From contig NZ_LT574835.1 of NCBI RefSeq assembly GCF_900086725.1, positions 128,740 to 192,739 on the forward strand: 64,000 bases of DNA, read 5' to 3'. Both the position numbers and the translations under genes were made by a program. Source of the stretch: Bariatricus massiliensis (GTDB lineage Bacteria; Bacillota; Clostridia; Lachnospirales; Lachnospiraceae). The notes beneath the pieces are model-generated. The model ran no database searches, had not been told where the DNA came from, and was given only the letters and a program-made list of their open reading frames with translations. Every line of letters starts with the position of its first letter. Positions within the stretch are counted from its first letter, which is position 1. Of the stretch, positions 1 to 8,063 are shown one piece after another.

Positions 1-95
1 AAGTTTGCCAGCCCAATCCCCATGGGCGACATCACCAGCCTATTCTTTATAGTTACATTTCCGATACGTCCGGTCTCAAATAATTTTTGATACAT
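1..95 (-). CDS. Old Yellow Enzyme-type NADH:flavin oxidoreductase, N-terminal fragment
   Basis: Only the first 31 codons are in the window; the gene runs off the left edge. The start ATG (95-93) follows a strong AAAGGAGGC ribosome site at 101-110. The peptide begins MYQKLFETGRIGNVTIKNR and continues into LVMSPMG, the typical opening of the 2,4-dienoyl-CoA reductase / Old Yellow Enzyme FMN barrel, where the Met-Gly segment lines the flavin pocket. Members reduce activated C=C bonds; bile-acid BaiCD/BaiH proteins belong here, but the fragment is too short to choose a substrate. It is divergent from the PucR-type regulator, which suggests that regulator controls it (inference). Confidence 0.75.
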   Translation of the reverse strand, partial: MYQKLFETGRIGNVTIKNRLVMSPMGIGLAN

Positions 96-184
96 TCGTC
101 TGCCTCCTTTTCCGATACTACTATCTACATCCAAAATATACTAAATCCATATTTTTTTCATCGTATACGGTGGATGATTCACAA

Positions 185-213
185 TTGACATTTTGTGCAC
201 AGTGCACTATACT
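185..213 (+). promoter_or_regulatory. Sigma-A promoter with dyad operator ahead of the PucR-type gene
   Basis: TTGACA (185-190) and TATACT (208-213) are separated by exactly 17 bp. The spacer carries GTGCACAGTGCAC (195-207), a perfect 13-bp dyad placed where a bound regulator would block polymerase. Because transcription would start near 220, the open frame upstream of 273 cannot be coding, which supports the chosen start of the next gene. Autoregulation and control of the divergent oxidoreductase are inferred. Confidence 0.7.
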
Positions 214-272
214 GTCCTCAAGTAATACAGACTACAGCACTCCCTAGTGTCTTCCTAAGAAAGGTGAGAGAA

Positions 273-1802
273 ATGAACTTTACAAAATTGACCGATTATC
301 TAGGAAAAACCTTACATATTCATCTTGTTTCCAACTGTGCAGACTGGGAAATCCAAGACGTGGCCCTTCTGGACAACCGCCAGCTTCATTATAACAAAAA
401 TACGCTTTACTTTGGTTATTATGAACAGTTAGGCCAAAAGCCCGGGTGGCCACCCCAATCTATTATAGCCGTACCTGATATTTCTGATACGGCAATAGAA
501 TCGTTGGGCTTTGTCACGGACGCCTCCAATATCGCGCTTGTCTTGGAACAGGATTTATTTGCCCTGTTTAACCAGACCAAAAATGTCATAGAAACTACCA
601 GAAGCAGCAGCCTCTACGAAGAGCTCACCTCGCTGGCCGCACAGACCAAATCGCTGGATTCCGTGCTTAATTCAGCTTCCATACACTTGGGGAATTCTTT
701 GATTTTTAGTGATATGTCATTTAAAATAATCGCAAGTTCCACCTCCATCCCTGTGACCGATCCTATCTGGAAGGAGAACATTCGGCAGGGATACTGCAGT
801 TATGAATTTATCAGTGCGGTTAAAGAGTTGGAGCCGGTTAAAAATGCTTCATTGACCACCGATGCCATTGAAGTGTCATGCAGTGAATCACCCTACCGCA
901 AATTGAGCAGTAAAGTATTTCACAACGGGGTTCAAATTGGCTTTCTTTTAATGATTGAAGGGGAATCTCTGTTCATGCCTTCCCACAGAGAAATGCTAAG
1001 TACGGTAAGCCATGCGGTAAGTTATACCATCACCCGTTATATGCCGGATCTGATCGAGGGTGTCAGCCCTTACCAGCAAGTATTGTACGACCTGCTGATC
1101 GGCACGCCCTCCAAAGAAGTACTGCCAACCCTGAGCAAGCTCGTCTTCCCTTCCAGAATGGCCGTTGCCTATCTGCGCCCGGCCCAATACCTTGGCAGGC
1201 GCCACTTAAAAGAGCATACTTCCAGACAGCTCAAAACACGGTTTCCGGGAAGCCATGTGGCCTATCATCAAAATGGGATTGCAGCCTTGCTCCCATTAAA
1301 AAATGCAGTCCATATAACCGGCGGGCTTTTGCAGGAATTAAAGGAATTTGCCGACACCGAGCATATCCGGATCGGAATCAGCAACGCATTCTCTAATATG
1401 GAAAGCTTTGTCATGCACTATGAACAAGCTTACGCCGCTATGGAATTGGGGCAAAAGTTCTCTGCTCAAGAGATTGTCTACTATTACCTTGATTACCAGA
1501 TATTTGACTTATTCTCCGAGACAAAAAACCCCGAAACTCTAGGACGCTTCTGTCATCCTGCCCTTGCGCTTCTCCGCCAGTATGACCACAAGAACAACAC
1601 ACAGCTTTATCATACTCTGCAAGTATTCCTGCATTGCACCGGAAGTATAAAACTGGCCTCCCAGCAGCTGTTCATCCATCGGAATTCTTTGGTCTACCGC
1701 CTGAACCGCATAACCGAAGTATGCCAAATCAATCTGGAAGATCCGGACACCTGCCTGCTCCTAAGGCTATCTTATCTAATCGACCAATACAACGGGCTAT
1801 GA
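273..1802 (+). CDS. PucR/CdaR-family transcriptional regulator
   Basis: A 509-residue protein. The ATG at 273 is preceded by AAGGTGAG at 261-268; the frame is open from 195 but that stretch overlaps the promoter. The C-terminal ~60 residues hold the PucR-type helix-turn-helix (IKLASQQLFIHRNSLVYRLN, then ITEVCQI and a Leu-rich tail), and the segment before it (RIGISNAFSNMESFVMHYEQ) fits the CdaR GGDEF-like linker domain. The N-terminal ~250 residues are presumably the sensor and I cannot name a ligand. Family members typically activate catabolic genes for purines, sugar acids or amino acids. It is divergent from an Old Yellow Enzyme gene, its likeliest target. Confidence 0.85.
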   Translation: MNFTKLTDYLGKTLHIHLVSNCADWEIQDVALLDNRQLHYNKNTLYFGYYEQLGQKPGWPPQSIIAVPDISDTAIESLGFVTDASNIALVLEQDLFALFNQTKNVIETTRSSSLYEELTSLAAQTKSLDSVLNSASIHLGNSLIFSDMSFKIIASSTSIPVTDPIWKENIRQGYCSYEFISAVKELEPVKNASLTTDAIEVSCSESPYRKLSSKVFHNGVQIGFLLMIEGESLFMPSHREMLSTVSHAVSYTITRYMPDLIEGVSPYQQVLYDLLIGTPSKEVLPTLSKLVFPSRMAVAYLRPAQYLGRRHLKEHTSRQLKTRFPGSHVAYHQNGIAALLPLKNAVHITGGLLQELKEFADTEHIRIGISNAFSNMESFVMHYEQAYAAMELGQKFSAQEIVYYYLDYQIFDLFSETKNPETLGRFCHPALALLRQYDHKNNTQLYHTLQVFLHCTGSIKLASQQLFIHRNSLVYRLNRITEVCQINLEDPDTCLLLRLSYLIDQYNGL

Positions 1803-2002
1803 CATTGGAATAAATTTTCCTGTGTTATAACAAAGTGGACAAGTCCACTTCAACTCCCTATATCCCTCACTCATGAGGGACTTGTACACTTTGCGCGCCA
1901 ATGTGCGGCTGCGAAGCAGCTTTCCTCTGCACATTGTGTGCATCCCCCGGAGGGTTTTTGTCATATAGGAAAGTTCAAAGGACTTTCCTATATGATAAAA
2001 GA
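1803..2002. repeat. Hairpin-rich intergenic segment with a long inverted repeat
   Basis: Four inverted repeats sit in tandem after the PucR gene: AAGTGGAC/GTCCACTT (1833-1850), CCCTCA/TGAGGG (1864-1879), AATGTGC/GCACATT (1900-1935) enclosing GCTGC/GCAGC (1908-1920), and a perfect 14-bp repeat with arms 1961-1974 and 1982-1995 around a 7-nt loop. The last extends imperfectly outward from about 1947 to 2009, so about 24 bp can pair. It lacks the pure T-run of a simple terminator and looks like a dispersed REP/MITE-type palindrome. No coding potential is seen here. Confidence 0.6.
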
Positions 2003-2032
2003 CCCCCGGCAGAATCTACATTCTGCCGAGGG
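2003..2032 (-). terminator. Intrinsic terminator of the cyclophilin gene
   Basis: CGGCAGAAT (2007-2015) pairs with ATTCTGCCG (2020-2028) around a 4-nt loop, and outer CCC/GGG can extend the stem. Read on the minus strand it lies just after the cyclophilin stop codon and is followed by TCTTTTATC. Confidence 0.75.
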
Positions 2033-2047
2033 CCCACCACAAACCGT

Positions 2048-2566
2048 CTACGCTTTTTCTGGCTCCGGATACGCTTCTCCGAAGGTCTCTACCGTCACTT
2101 TTTTCATTTTCTGCTCTTCCAGCGGCCTGTCGCTGTAATCGGTTGCCGTCTCCGCAATCTTATTCACGACATCCATTCCCTCTGTAACCTGTCCGAATGC
2201 TGCATAAGAGCCATCCAGATGCGGGGAATTCTTGTGCATGATAAAGAACTGGCTTCCTGCTGAATCGGGGTGCATCGCTCTTGCCATGGACAACACGCCC
2301 GGCTCATGCTTGAGCTGATTTGCAAAGCCATTCTGCTTGAATTCTCCTTTGATATTGTACCCCGGCCCGCCCATTCCTGTGCCGTCCGGACATCCGCCCT
2401 GAATCATGAAACCGCTGATAACTCGATGGAAAATAAGTCCATCATAGTATCCTTTCTTTACCAAAGACACAAAATTATTTACTGTGTTTGGCGCTATCTC
2501 TGGATATAACTCTGCTTTGATGATATCACCATTTTCCATTTCAAATGTAACAATTGGATTTGCCAT
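2048..2566 (-). CDS. ppiB: Cyclophilin-type peptidyl-prolyl cis-trans isomerase
   Basis: 172 residues, the normal size for a bacterial cytoplasmic cyclophilin, with no signal peptide. It catalyses cis-trans isomerisation of Xaa-Pro bonds during folding. The family core is visible: GLIFHRVISGFMIQGG carries the catalytic Arg, GSQFFIMHK forms the active-site strand, and HLDGSYAAFGQV is the conserved C-terminal part. The start ATG follows AAAGGAGAT. It is monocistronic, with its own terminator downstream and an AT-rich leader upstream. The acidic C-terminal tail (EAYPEPEKA) is slightly longer than the minimal fold. Confidence 0.95.
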   Translation of the reverse strand: MANPIVTFEMENGDIIKAELYPEIAPNTVNNFVSLVKKGYYDGLIFHRVISGFMIQGGCPDGTGMGGPGYNIKGEFKQNGFANQLKHEPGVLSMARAMHPDSAGSQFFIMHKNSPHLDGSYAAFGQVTEGMDVVNKIAETATDYSDRPLEEQKMKKVTVETFGEAYPEPEKA

Positions 2567-2649
2567 TAGATAATCTCCTTTATTTCTTTAATCTCTGTTT
2601 GTTTATTGTAACGAATCTTTCTAGATTCGTAAATAGTTTTTAGAGAAAC

Positions 2650-3765
2650 TTAATATAGTTCCCGGTAAATTTCCGCCATCTGTGCCGCGTCAAATTTAAT
2701 ATAGCTTTGGTTCAAAAGTCTTTGCTGGCTCTTCTCTACGCTTTTCGCGAAGCTCTCCGTCTCCGATTCCTTCATTCCATATTCTCTGAGCGGCTTTCTG
2801 CCTATGATCTGGTCCAACAGACACTCCAGCTCCCGGTACACATCTTCAGGGGCACAGAGCAGAGCTTGTGCGAGAATACGGTCAAGTTCTGTAATCCTCC
2901 CCTCCGGCTGCAGCTCTTTATATTTTCTGAATACCGCTGTCAGGAACTGGTAGTTGGCTTCTCCGTGGGCCACATGGTATTCCCCGCTCAGCGGATAGCT
3001 CATTGCGTGGACCGCACCTGTTCCCGCGTTGCCGAAGGCTATCCCGGCCAAGTCACTTGCCACAAGAAACTCTTCCAGCAGCTCAAAGCGGCTTTCCAGC
3101 CCCTCCGAGGCAATCCTGCGGAAACCATCCAGTATCATCCGCACCGCCTTCTCACTGAACATCTGTGTATAAAGGCTCGCTTTCGGTGAAACAAAAGATT
3201 CAATCCCGTGTATCAACGCATCGATAGCGCTGGTCGCAAAAAAAGAGTAGGGAAGCTCTCTCAAAAGTTCCGGTATGAGAACTGCATAGTCCGGATAAAG
3301 AGCATCGTCCGCCAGTCCCATCTTGGAGCGTCGTTCTGTAAACTCTGCGATTGTCACATTGGAGGATTCGCTTCCCGCCCCACAAGTCGTGGGAACCGCT
3401 ATCAATTCTCGCTCCTTTTGAAGGGGAACCTGACGTCCAAAAATCTCCTCCGCACCGGCGTCTGTCCCCAGTACGAGGAGCTTTGCCATATCGATGACCG
3501 CGCCTCCTCCAACTGCGATGACCCGCTTACAATCGAGCCGGCGGAACTCTTTCAAGAGTGCGTCGATCATCCCGTCAGTTGGCTCTCCCGCCCCGTATTC
3601 ACTCTTAAAACGCACCACCGCGCCGCTGCACAGTCCCTTCATATACGTATCGTAAATCGATTTACTGGCCAGTATAAAATCTCCCTCACCCACTGAAAAT
3701 GCCTCTAGGAACGCTTTCATTGTATCAAACTTCTGTACCTCAGGCCTCTGCTGAAACAATTTCAT
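2650..3765 (-). CDS. 4hbD: Iron-containing alcohol dehydrogenase, 4-hydroxybutyrate dehydrogenase type
   Basis: Predicted to interconvert 4-hydroxybutyrate and succinate semialdehyde with NAD(H), as in clostridial aminobutyrate/succinate fermentation. From the ATG at 3765 it is 371 residues, the length I recall for the Clostridium kluyveri enzyme, and from memory the C-terminus (RKPLREYGMKE...QQRLL) is very similar. GGGAVIDMAK is the nucleotide-binding loop and PTTCGAGSE the family signature; metal ligands are expected in SAIDALIH, AVHAMSYP and HVAHGEAN. A TTG at 3771 is an alternative start, but AGGAGG at about 3777-3782 is better spaced for 3765. The gene overlaps the 3' end of the preceding gene by 26 bp, so coupled translation is likely. 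Substrate assignment is by similarity only. Confidence 0.85.
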   Translation of the reverse strand: MKLFQQRPEVQKFDTMKAFLEAFSVGEGDFILASKSIYDTYMKGLCSGAVVRFKSEYGAGEPTDGMIDALLKEFRRLDCKRVIAVGGGAVIDMAKLLVLGTDAGAEEIFGRQVPLQKERELIAVPTTCGAGSESSNVTIAEFTERRSKMGLADDALYPDYAVLIPELLRELPYSFFATSAIDALIHGIESFVSPKASLYTQMFSEKAVRMILDGFRRIASEGLESRFELLEEFLVASDLAGIAFGNAGTGAVHAMSYPLSGEYHVAHGEANYQFLTAVFRKYKELQPEGRITELDRILAQALLCAPEDVYRELECLLDQIIGRKPLREYGMKESETESFAKSVEKSQQRLLNQSYIKFDAAQMAEIYRELY

Positions 3766-4399
3766 AACCAATCATTCCTCCTTTTTCTTCGACTCCGGTA
3801 TTCCAAATTTCGCTCAAACAGAACCACGTCTCCTCGCCATAAGTGGCAGCCTTAATATAGAATCCATCCATACGCTCTTCGTACCCAACGACCAGAAACC
3901 AATGCCAGATAAAATCTTTAAATTTGTCACGGTTACTATGTTGAAGCATAAGGTAAGGGACAGGAAGTTGTCTATCTAACTGCGTCTTAAGAAACTTTTC
4001 TGCTTCTTCTTTAGAATGAGTTCCCGAGAACTCCATCATCTTTGCAGACAGTCTGCCATCCCCGTACTCTACACCCGTTTGCGCCCTAGCTCTACTGTAT
4101 ACATTGTCCAAATATTTTCCAAATCCTTCTGTGTACATCCACAGCTTACACACGCCCCGCACTCTAGGCTTCAAAAAAGGCTTCATCATCTGGCTGAACT
4201 GGACATACGCTCTCTTGCTCAAGTTATCTGCGTCAAATGGATACAATTCTTTCATCCCCCACCTCCGAGCCAGATAGACGCAAGTGTCACAGGCGGCCGC
4301 AGCAGCACATCCTCCGATATGCATCACCACATTGGTAAACCAGTCCTGATTTCCTCCAAACTCTCCATCAATCGTAAAATAGTCTAATTCTATTTTCAA
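3740..4399 (-). CDS. Conserved protein of unknown function, possible cysteine-peptidase-like fold
   Basis: I do not recognise this 219-residue protein. It starts with TTG at 4399 behind AGAGGTG. A Gly-Gly-Cys-Ala-rich helix (GGCAAAAACDTC, about residue 29) and a late His strand (IWHWFLVVGYEE, about residue 166) have the order of the Cys and His of papain-like C39 folds; that resemblance is weak inference. There is no signal peptide or clear membrane segment. It lies 15 bp after an EamA transporter gene and overlaps the 4-hydroxybutyrate dehydrogenase start, so it belongs to the same transcription unit. Confidence 0.55.
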   Translation of the reverse strand: MKIELDYFTIDGEFGGNQDWFTNVVMHIGGCAAAAACDTCVYLARRWGMKELYPFDADNLSKRAYVQFSQMMKPFLKPRVRGVCKLWMYTEGFGKYLDNVYSRARAQTGVEYGDGRLSAKMMEFSGTHSKEEAEKFLKTQLDRQLPVPYLMLQHSNRDKFKDFIWHWFLVVGYEERMDGFYIKAATYGEETWFCLSEIWNTGVEEKGGMIGYEIVSAEA

Positions 4400-4414
4400 T
4401 GCCGCACCTCTTCT

Positions 4415-5293
4415 CTACTGCTTTGATGAACACATCGTAGAATAAAATACTACTCCAAGAATTACAACGCCTCCAAGAATCTCCCGTTTTCCCGGCACTT
4501 CCCCCAAGACAAGGAACGCTCCCACAATACCATATACCGATTCCAAGCCGGAAATGATGCCCGCAGTCCGCACCTTGACCGTGCGCAGGCCGCTGATAAA
4601 CAGAGAATGGGAAAGCCCCGTAAATACTACTCCCAGTACAATCAAAACTCCGATATCCGTGACCGTAACCGAAGGACGGAGTATAAAAAGAGACGGGAGC
4701 AGCACGACTGCTGCCGCCGCCTGCTCATAAAAAGCCGTAAGCGTTCCTGAATACCGGCTGGACAACCAGCGGTTCATAAGCGACAGCACCGCATAGGTAA
4801 GCGCACTGAACAGCCCCCACAGCACTCCCTGAGTCATCTGATTGCCCAGCCTGAATTCCGGCACGATCAAAACAACGCCGCCAAGCATTATGGCAGCACA
4901 GACAATATCAGAAATCTTAAGCTTCTCCCGAAAAACATAAGGCTCCAAAAAAGTCACGAACAACGGGAATGTGGAGAATGTAAGCGTCCCGATAGCCACT
5001 GTAGAAGTCTGTATGGACTGCATGAAACTGGTCCAGTGAAGAGCCAGTACAATCCCAGCGCCGACCATCCAGAGATAATCCTTCTTTTTCTCAAGACGGA
5101 TTTTCTGCCTCCTTACCGCCAGAAACGTCCAGAGAAAGATAGAGGAAAAAAATACCCGTCCGAGCACAAGGATAACCGCGGGAAGATTTACCAGTTTGGC
5201 AAAAAGTCCCACGATTCCAAACAAAACTACCGCCACATGGACAGCCGCCAGATTTTTTATATTATTATTTTTCTCTTCATATACTCTTTTCAT
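4415..5293 (-). CDS. EamA/DMT-family membrane transporter
   Basis: 292 residues with about ten hydrophobic helices in two EamA repeats, the drug/metabolite transporter architecture. The N-terminal repeat begins VHVAVVLFGIVGLFAKLV and the second near GLFSALTYAVLSLMNRWL. Family members export small metabolites or amino acids; the substrate cannot be read from sequence. A second EamA gene ends only 9 bp upstream and the two probably derive from a tandem duplication, though they are clearly diverged. A TetR gene heads the run and is the likely regulator. Confidence 0.88.
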   Translation of the reverse strand: MKRVYEEKNNNIKNLAAVHVAVVLFGIVGLFAKLVNLPAVILVLGRVFFSSIFLWTFLAVRRQKIRLEKKKDYLWMVGAGIVLALHWTSFMQSIQTSTVAIGTLTFSTFPLFVTFLEPYVFREKLKISDIVCAAIMLGGVVLIVPEFRLGNQMTQGVLWGLFSALTYAVLSLMNRWLSSRYSGTLTAFYEQAAAAVVLLPSLFILRPSVTVTDIGVLIVLGVVFTGLSHSLFISGLRTVKVRTAGIISGLESVYGIVGAFLVLGEVPGKREILGGVVILGVVFYSTMCSSKQ

Positions 5294-5302
5294 ACTTATA
5301 CG

Positions 5303-6214
5303 CTATGCGGTCTCCTTTTTAGGCAGTGACAACATGACCACAGCCCCGATAATACATACAAACCCGGCCAGATCCATTTTCACGAACGCAACATTCATGA
5401 ACAATACCGTCGCAATCGTCGCCGTAAGGGGTTCCACCGATGCAAAAAGACTTGCCCTTGCCGCCCCGATCAAACGCACCCCTTCCATGTAGGTGCCGAA
5501 AGATAACACGGTCCCCACGATGATGACCGTCGCCATGCACGCGATGGTCTGCCAGTCCCAGATACCTTCCACATGCCACGGCTGGATAATCGCGCAGAGG
5601 AAGATGCCGCCGATCAACATCCCCCATCCAATGACAGAAAACGTTCCATAACGCTCCATCAGTCCCCCCGGGAGTAGATTATACAGCACCATTGCCACAG
5701 CGGATGCCAAGCCTAATATCAGCGCAGACCGTGACATTGTAAGTGATGTCACATGTCCGTGTGTGGCCAGCAGAAAGGTACCGCCCAGAGCCAGTACTAA
5801 AGCCGCCATCTCTATGGCCGAAGGGAGTTTCCGGCTCCTGAACGACAGATATACCATAATCATAACCGGCGCCGTATACTGCAGCACCGTAGCCGTGCCC
5901 GCATTGGACTGCTCCACCGCCATATAGTAGGTCAGCTGGCAGAATGCCATGCCAAACAAGCCGAATGTAATCAAACGCACGGCATCTTTTTTATTTTTCC
6001 AAATATTAAACATTTCTTTCTTTTGCTTCGCATAAACCGTAGACAGAAGCAAAAGCCCGGCCAGCACAAGCCGGACGCTCACCAGCCACTTGGCCGACAT
6101 ATCTTTGTGTACGAACAAATATTGTCCGAACACCCCTGCAAGTCCCCAGAAAACGCCGCCCAGCAAAGTCAAAGCCGTGCCGCGCAGCGCTTCTCTACGT
6201 TCCATATGTCCCAT
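5303..6214 (-). CDS. EamA/DMT-family membrane transporter
   Basis: 303 residues with the ten-helix EamA fold: GTALTLLGGVFWGLAGVFGQ opens the first repeat and ALILGLASAVAMVLYNLLPG the second. Probably an exporter of small metabolites; substrate unknown. The ATG at 6214 sits behind a modest GGAAGAGAG site; an in-frame ATG at 6205 is possible. It is the first transporter after the TetR gene, followed at 9 bp by a second EamA gene, which suggests a paired or jointly regulated export function. Confidence 0.88.
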   Translation of the reverse strand: MGHMERREALRGTALTLLGGVFWGLAGVFGQYLFVHKDMSAKWLVSVRLVLAGLLLLSTVYAKQKKEMFNIWKNKKDAVRLITFGLFGMAFCQLTYYMAVEQSNAGTATVLQYTAPVMIMVYLSFRSRKLPSAIEMAALVLALGGTFLLATHGHVTSLTMSRSALILGLASAVAMVLYNLLPGGLMERYGTFSVIGWGMLIGGIFLCAIIQPWHVEGIWDWQTIACMATVIIVGTVLSFGTYMEGVRLIGAARASLFASVEPLTATIATVLFMNVAFVKMDLAGFVCIIGAVVMLSLPKKETA

Positions 6215-6266
6215 AATCTCTCTTCCTAATTTATCTTATTTGTATTTGTAAACCCATGATAGTATC

Positions 6267-6848
6267 TTACCGTACCCTGAAATGCTCCATCAAAATCGGC
6301 ATATATTCCTTACTGTACTCTGCCAGAGAATAATTGGCCCTGTTCAGGCACCAGTCGGAAACAAGGGCCCGTTCGCACAGAGAATAATACTTTGTAATCT
6401 CCTGTATCGTTTTAGCCCTGCTTATCTGTCCTCTCACATGTCCCTCTTCCACGATTTTACTAATCAGCTTGTAATATTTCCGGTTCTGGTCGAGAAGGTT
6501 CCTGCTTCCCTTGCAAATCAACTGTGTGGAGTAGAGAGATGCCAGCAGCTGGATATCTATCTTTGTCTCCAAAAACAGATGGGATTGATAATTTAAGTAC
6601 ATCAACTTCTCAAAGCTGTCCATCTCCGGGTCAAGCTCCTCCTCCAATTTTGCGTAGTTCTCATCCAGAACATCGGAAAGAGTATCAAGAAGCGAGTCCT
6701 TGCTGCCGAAATAATAGTAGAAAGAACCTTTGGATGTCTCTGACAAACGTATAATATCCTCCACTGTCGTATCGTCATACCCCTTCTCGTAAAACAGCTC
6801 CCAAGCCGCATCCACAATTCTGCTCTTCACATTCTGTTTTGCCGCCAC
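6267..6848 (-). CDS. TetR/AcrR-family transcriptional regulator
   Basis: 193 residues from a GTG at 6848, chosen because TAGGAGGTG lies 8-10 nt upstream; the frame is open to an ATG at 6893, but that would place the ribosome site inside the gene. The N-terminal helix-turn-helix is typical (RIVDAAWELFYEKGYDDTTV, then DIIRLSETSKGSFYYYFGSK). The C-terminal ~130 residues are the ligand/dimer domain with no recognisable ligand. It heads the EamA-EamA-unknown-dehydrogenase run, which it presumably represses. A CACCATATGGTG palindrome lies at 6893-6904, just upstream. Confidence 0.9.
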   Translation of the reverse strand: MAAKQNVKSRIVDAAWELFYEKGYDDTTVEDIIRLSETSKGSFYYYFGSKDSLLDTLSDVLDENYAKLEEELDPEMDSFEKLMYLNYQSHLFLETKIDIQLLASLYSTQLICKGSRNLLDQNRKYYKLISKIVEEGHVRGQISRAKTIQEITKYYSLCERALVSDWCLNRANYSLAEYSKEYMPILMEHFRVR

Positions 6849-6875
6849 TTGCCCTACACCTCCTAATTTATAATG

Positions 6876-6921
6876 GAAAAGCGGCCGTTTCACACCATAT
6901 GGTGCCCTCGCCGGCCGCTTT
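6876..6921 (-). terminator. proC terminator enclosing a 12-bp palindrome
   Basis: A perfect 10-bp stem has arms 6878-6887 and 6912-6921; on the minus strand it is followed by TTTTCC after proC. The loop contains CACCATATGGTG (6893-6904), a perfect palindrome 45 bp before the TetR GTG that could be that repressor's operator. Terminator function is likely; operator function is a guess. Confidence 0.6.
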
Positions 6922-6981
6922 CGACGTTCACTTTGAACACTTGCTTAAGCATCCATAGCTCTACGCTTTAGTATACATGAA

Positions 6982-7776
6982 TTACATCCCTTTTGCAACA
7001 TCTACGCAGGCCTTCATGGCTTCAAATACTGCGCTTCTGAATCCTCTTTCTTCCAAGACACGCACTGCTTCGATTGTAGTCCCGGCAGGTGAGCAGACCA
7101 TATCTTTCAATTCTCCCGGATGCTTTCCTGTCTCAAGAACCATCTTTGCGCTTCCGAGAACTGCCTGCGCCGCAAATTTGTAAGCCTGTGCTCTTGGCAT
7201 ACCGTCCGCAACTGCCGCGTCTGCCATCGCCTCAATGAACATAAATACATAAGCCGGGGAGCTTCCGCTTGTTGACACAACAACATCCATAAGGTTTTCA
7301 GATACTACTTCAACTTTACCGAAACTGGAAAGAATCTTGCATGCGTAATCCAGTTCTTCCTTGGTCACATATTGATTCGGGCAGGCCGCAGTCATGCCTT
7401 CGCCTACCATAGCCGGTGTATTTGGCATCGTACGTACGATTTTCACTTCTCTGCCGAACTTTTCACCCAGCCATTCCAGTGTCTTACCCGGTGCGATCGT
7501 GATAATCAGCTGTTCCGGTGTAATAGAATCTTTAATTTCATTGATAACGGATTCATAATATTGAGGCTTTACAGACAATACAATCACTTCTGCACTTTTT
7601 ACTACTTCCATATTGCTGTCTGTCACATGAATTCCATATAAAGACTGAACTTTCTCTCTTCCGGGTGCAAATAGGTCTGCTCCTATAATTTCTTCTGGTT
7701 TGAAGACATTATTCTTGATGATTCCTCCCATCATAGCGCCTGCCATATTACCTGTTCCGATAAAACCTAATTTCAT
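6982..7776 (-). CDS. proC: Pyrroline-5-carboxylate reductase
   Basis: 264 residues, standard length. It reduces 1-pyrroline-5-carboxylate to L-proline with NAD(P)H. The Rossmann motif GFIGTGNMAGAMMGGI is at the N-terminus, VRTMPNTPAMVGEGMTA is the central conserved segment and SPAYVFMFIEAMADAAV plus CSPAGTTIEAV form the dimerisation domain. The start follows AGGAGGAAG. It is divergent from a GntR/FCD regulator with operator-like repeats between them. In this genome the substrate could also come from the hydroxyproline dehydratase encoded at 22016-24391, whose product is this compound. Confidence 0.95.
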   Translation of the reverse strand: MKLGFIGTGNMAGAMMGGIIKNNVFKPEEIIGADLFAPGREKVQSLYGIHVTDSNMEVVKSAEVIVLSVKPQYYESVINEIKDSITPEQLIITIAPGKTLEWLGEKFGREVKIVRTMPNTPAMVGEGMTAACPNQYVTKEELDYACKILSSFGKVEVVSENLMDVVVSTSGSSPAYVFMFIEAMADAAVADGMPRAQAYKFAAQAVLGSAKMVLETGKHPGELKDMVCSPAGTTIEAVRVLEERGFRSAVFEAMKACVDVAKGM

Positions 7777-7848
7777 CTTTACTTCCTCCTGATTTTAAAC
7801 TCCTCGACATATCTGTCCGTGAATTTTTATAGTTTTTCAAGAAAGCTG

Positions 7849-7990
7849 ATTGTATACATTTTATCGATTTGTATACAATTCTTCCATTTGCATACAATGT
7901 AACACTTCTGGCCATAAATGTCAATATCATTTACTCAAACAATTTTAAAATAAAAGAAAACCTTGAAATTACGTGTATAGTTGTATACAA
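7849..7990. promoter_or_regulatory. Array of four TTGTATACAA-type operators (GntR/FCD)
   Basis: Near-identical palindromes centred on TGTATACA occur at 7849-7858 (ATTGTATACA), 7869-7878 (TTGTATACAA), 7888-7897 (TTGCATACAA) and 7981-7990 (TTGTATACAA). The first three centres are exactly 19 bp apart, about two helical turns. Such A/T-flanked GTATAC palindromes are typical of FCD-type GntR regulators. They fill the region between proC and the GntR gene, so the regulator probably controls both. Confidence 0.7.
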
Positions 7991-8063
7991 TACCATTAAA
8001 TGTATATCCTGCTAAATATTGAAAATTTAAACAGGGTGGAACAAAATTGATAGGAGGAAGCAT

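Noticed and set aside
195..272. Upstream extension of the PucR-type gene to an ATG at 195
   Set aside because: It overlaps the -35/-10 promoter (185-213), so the transcript would not contain it.
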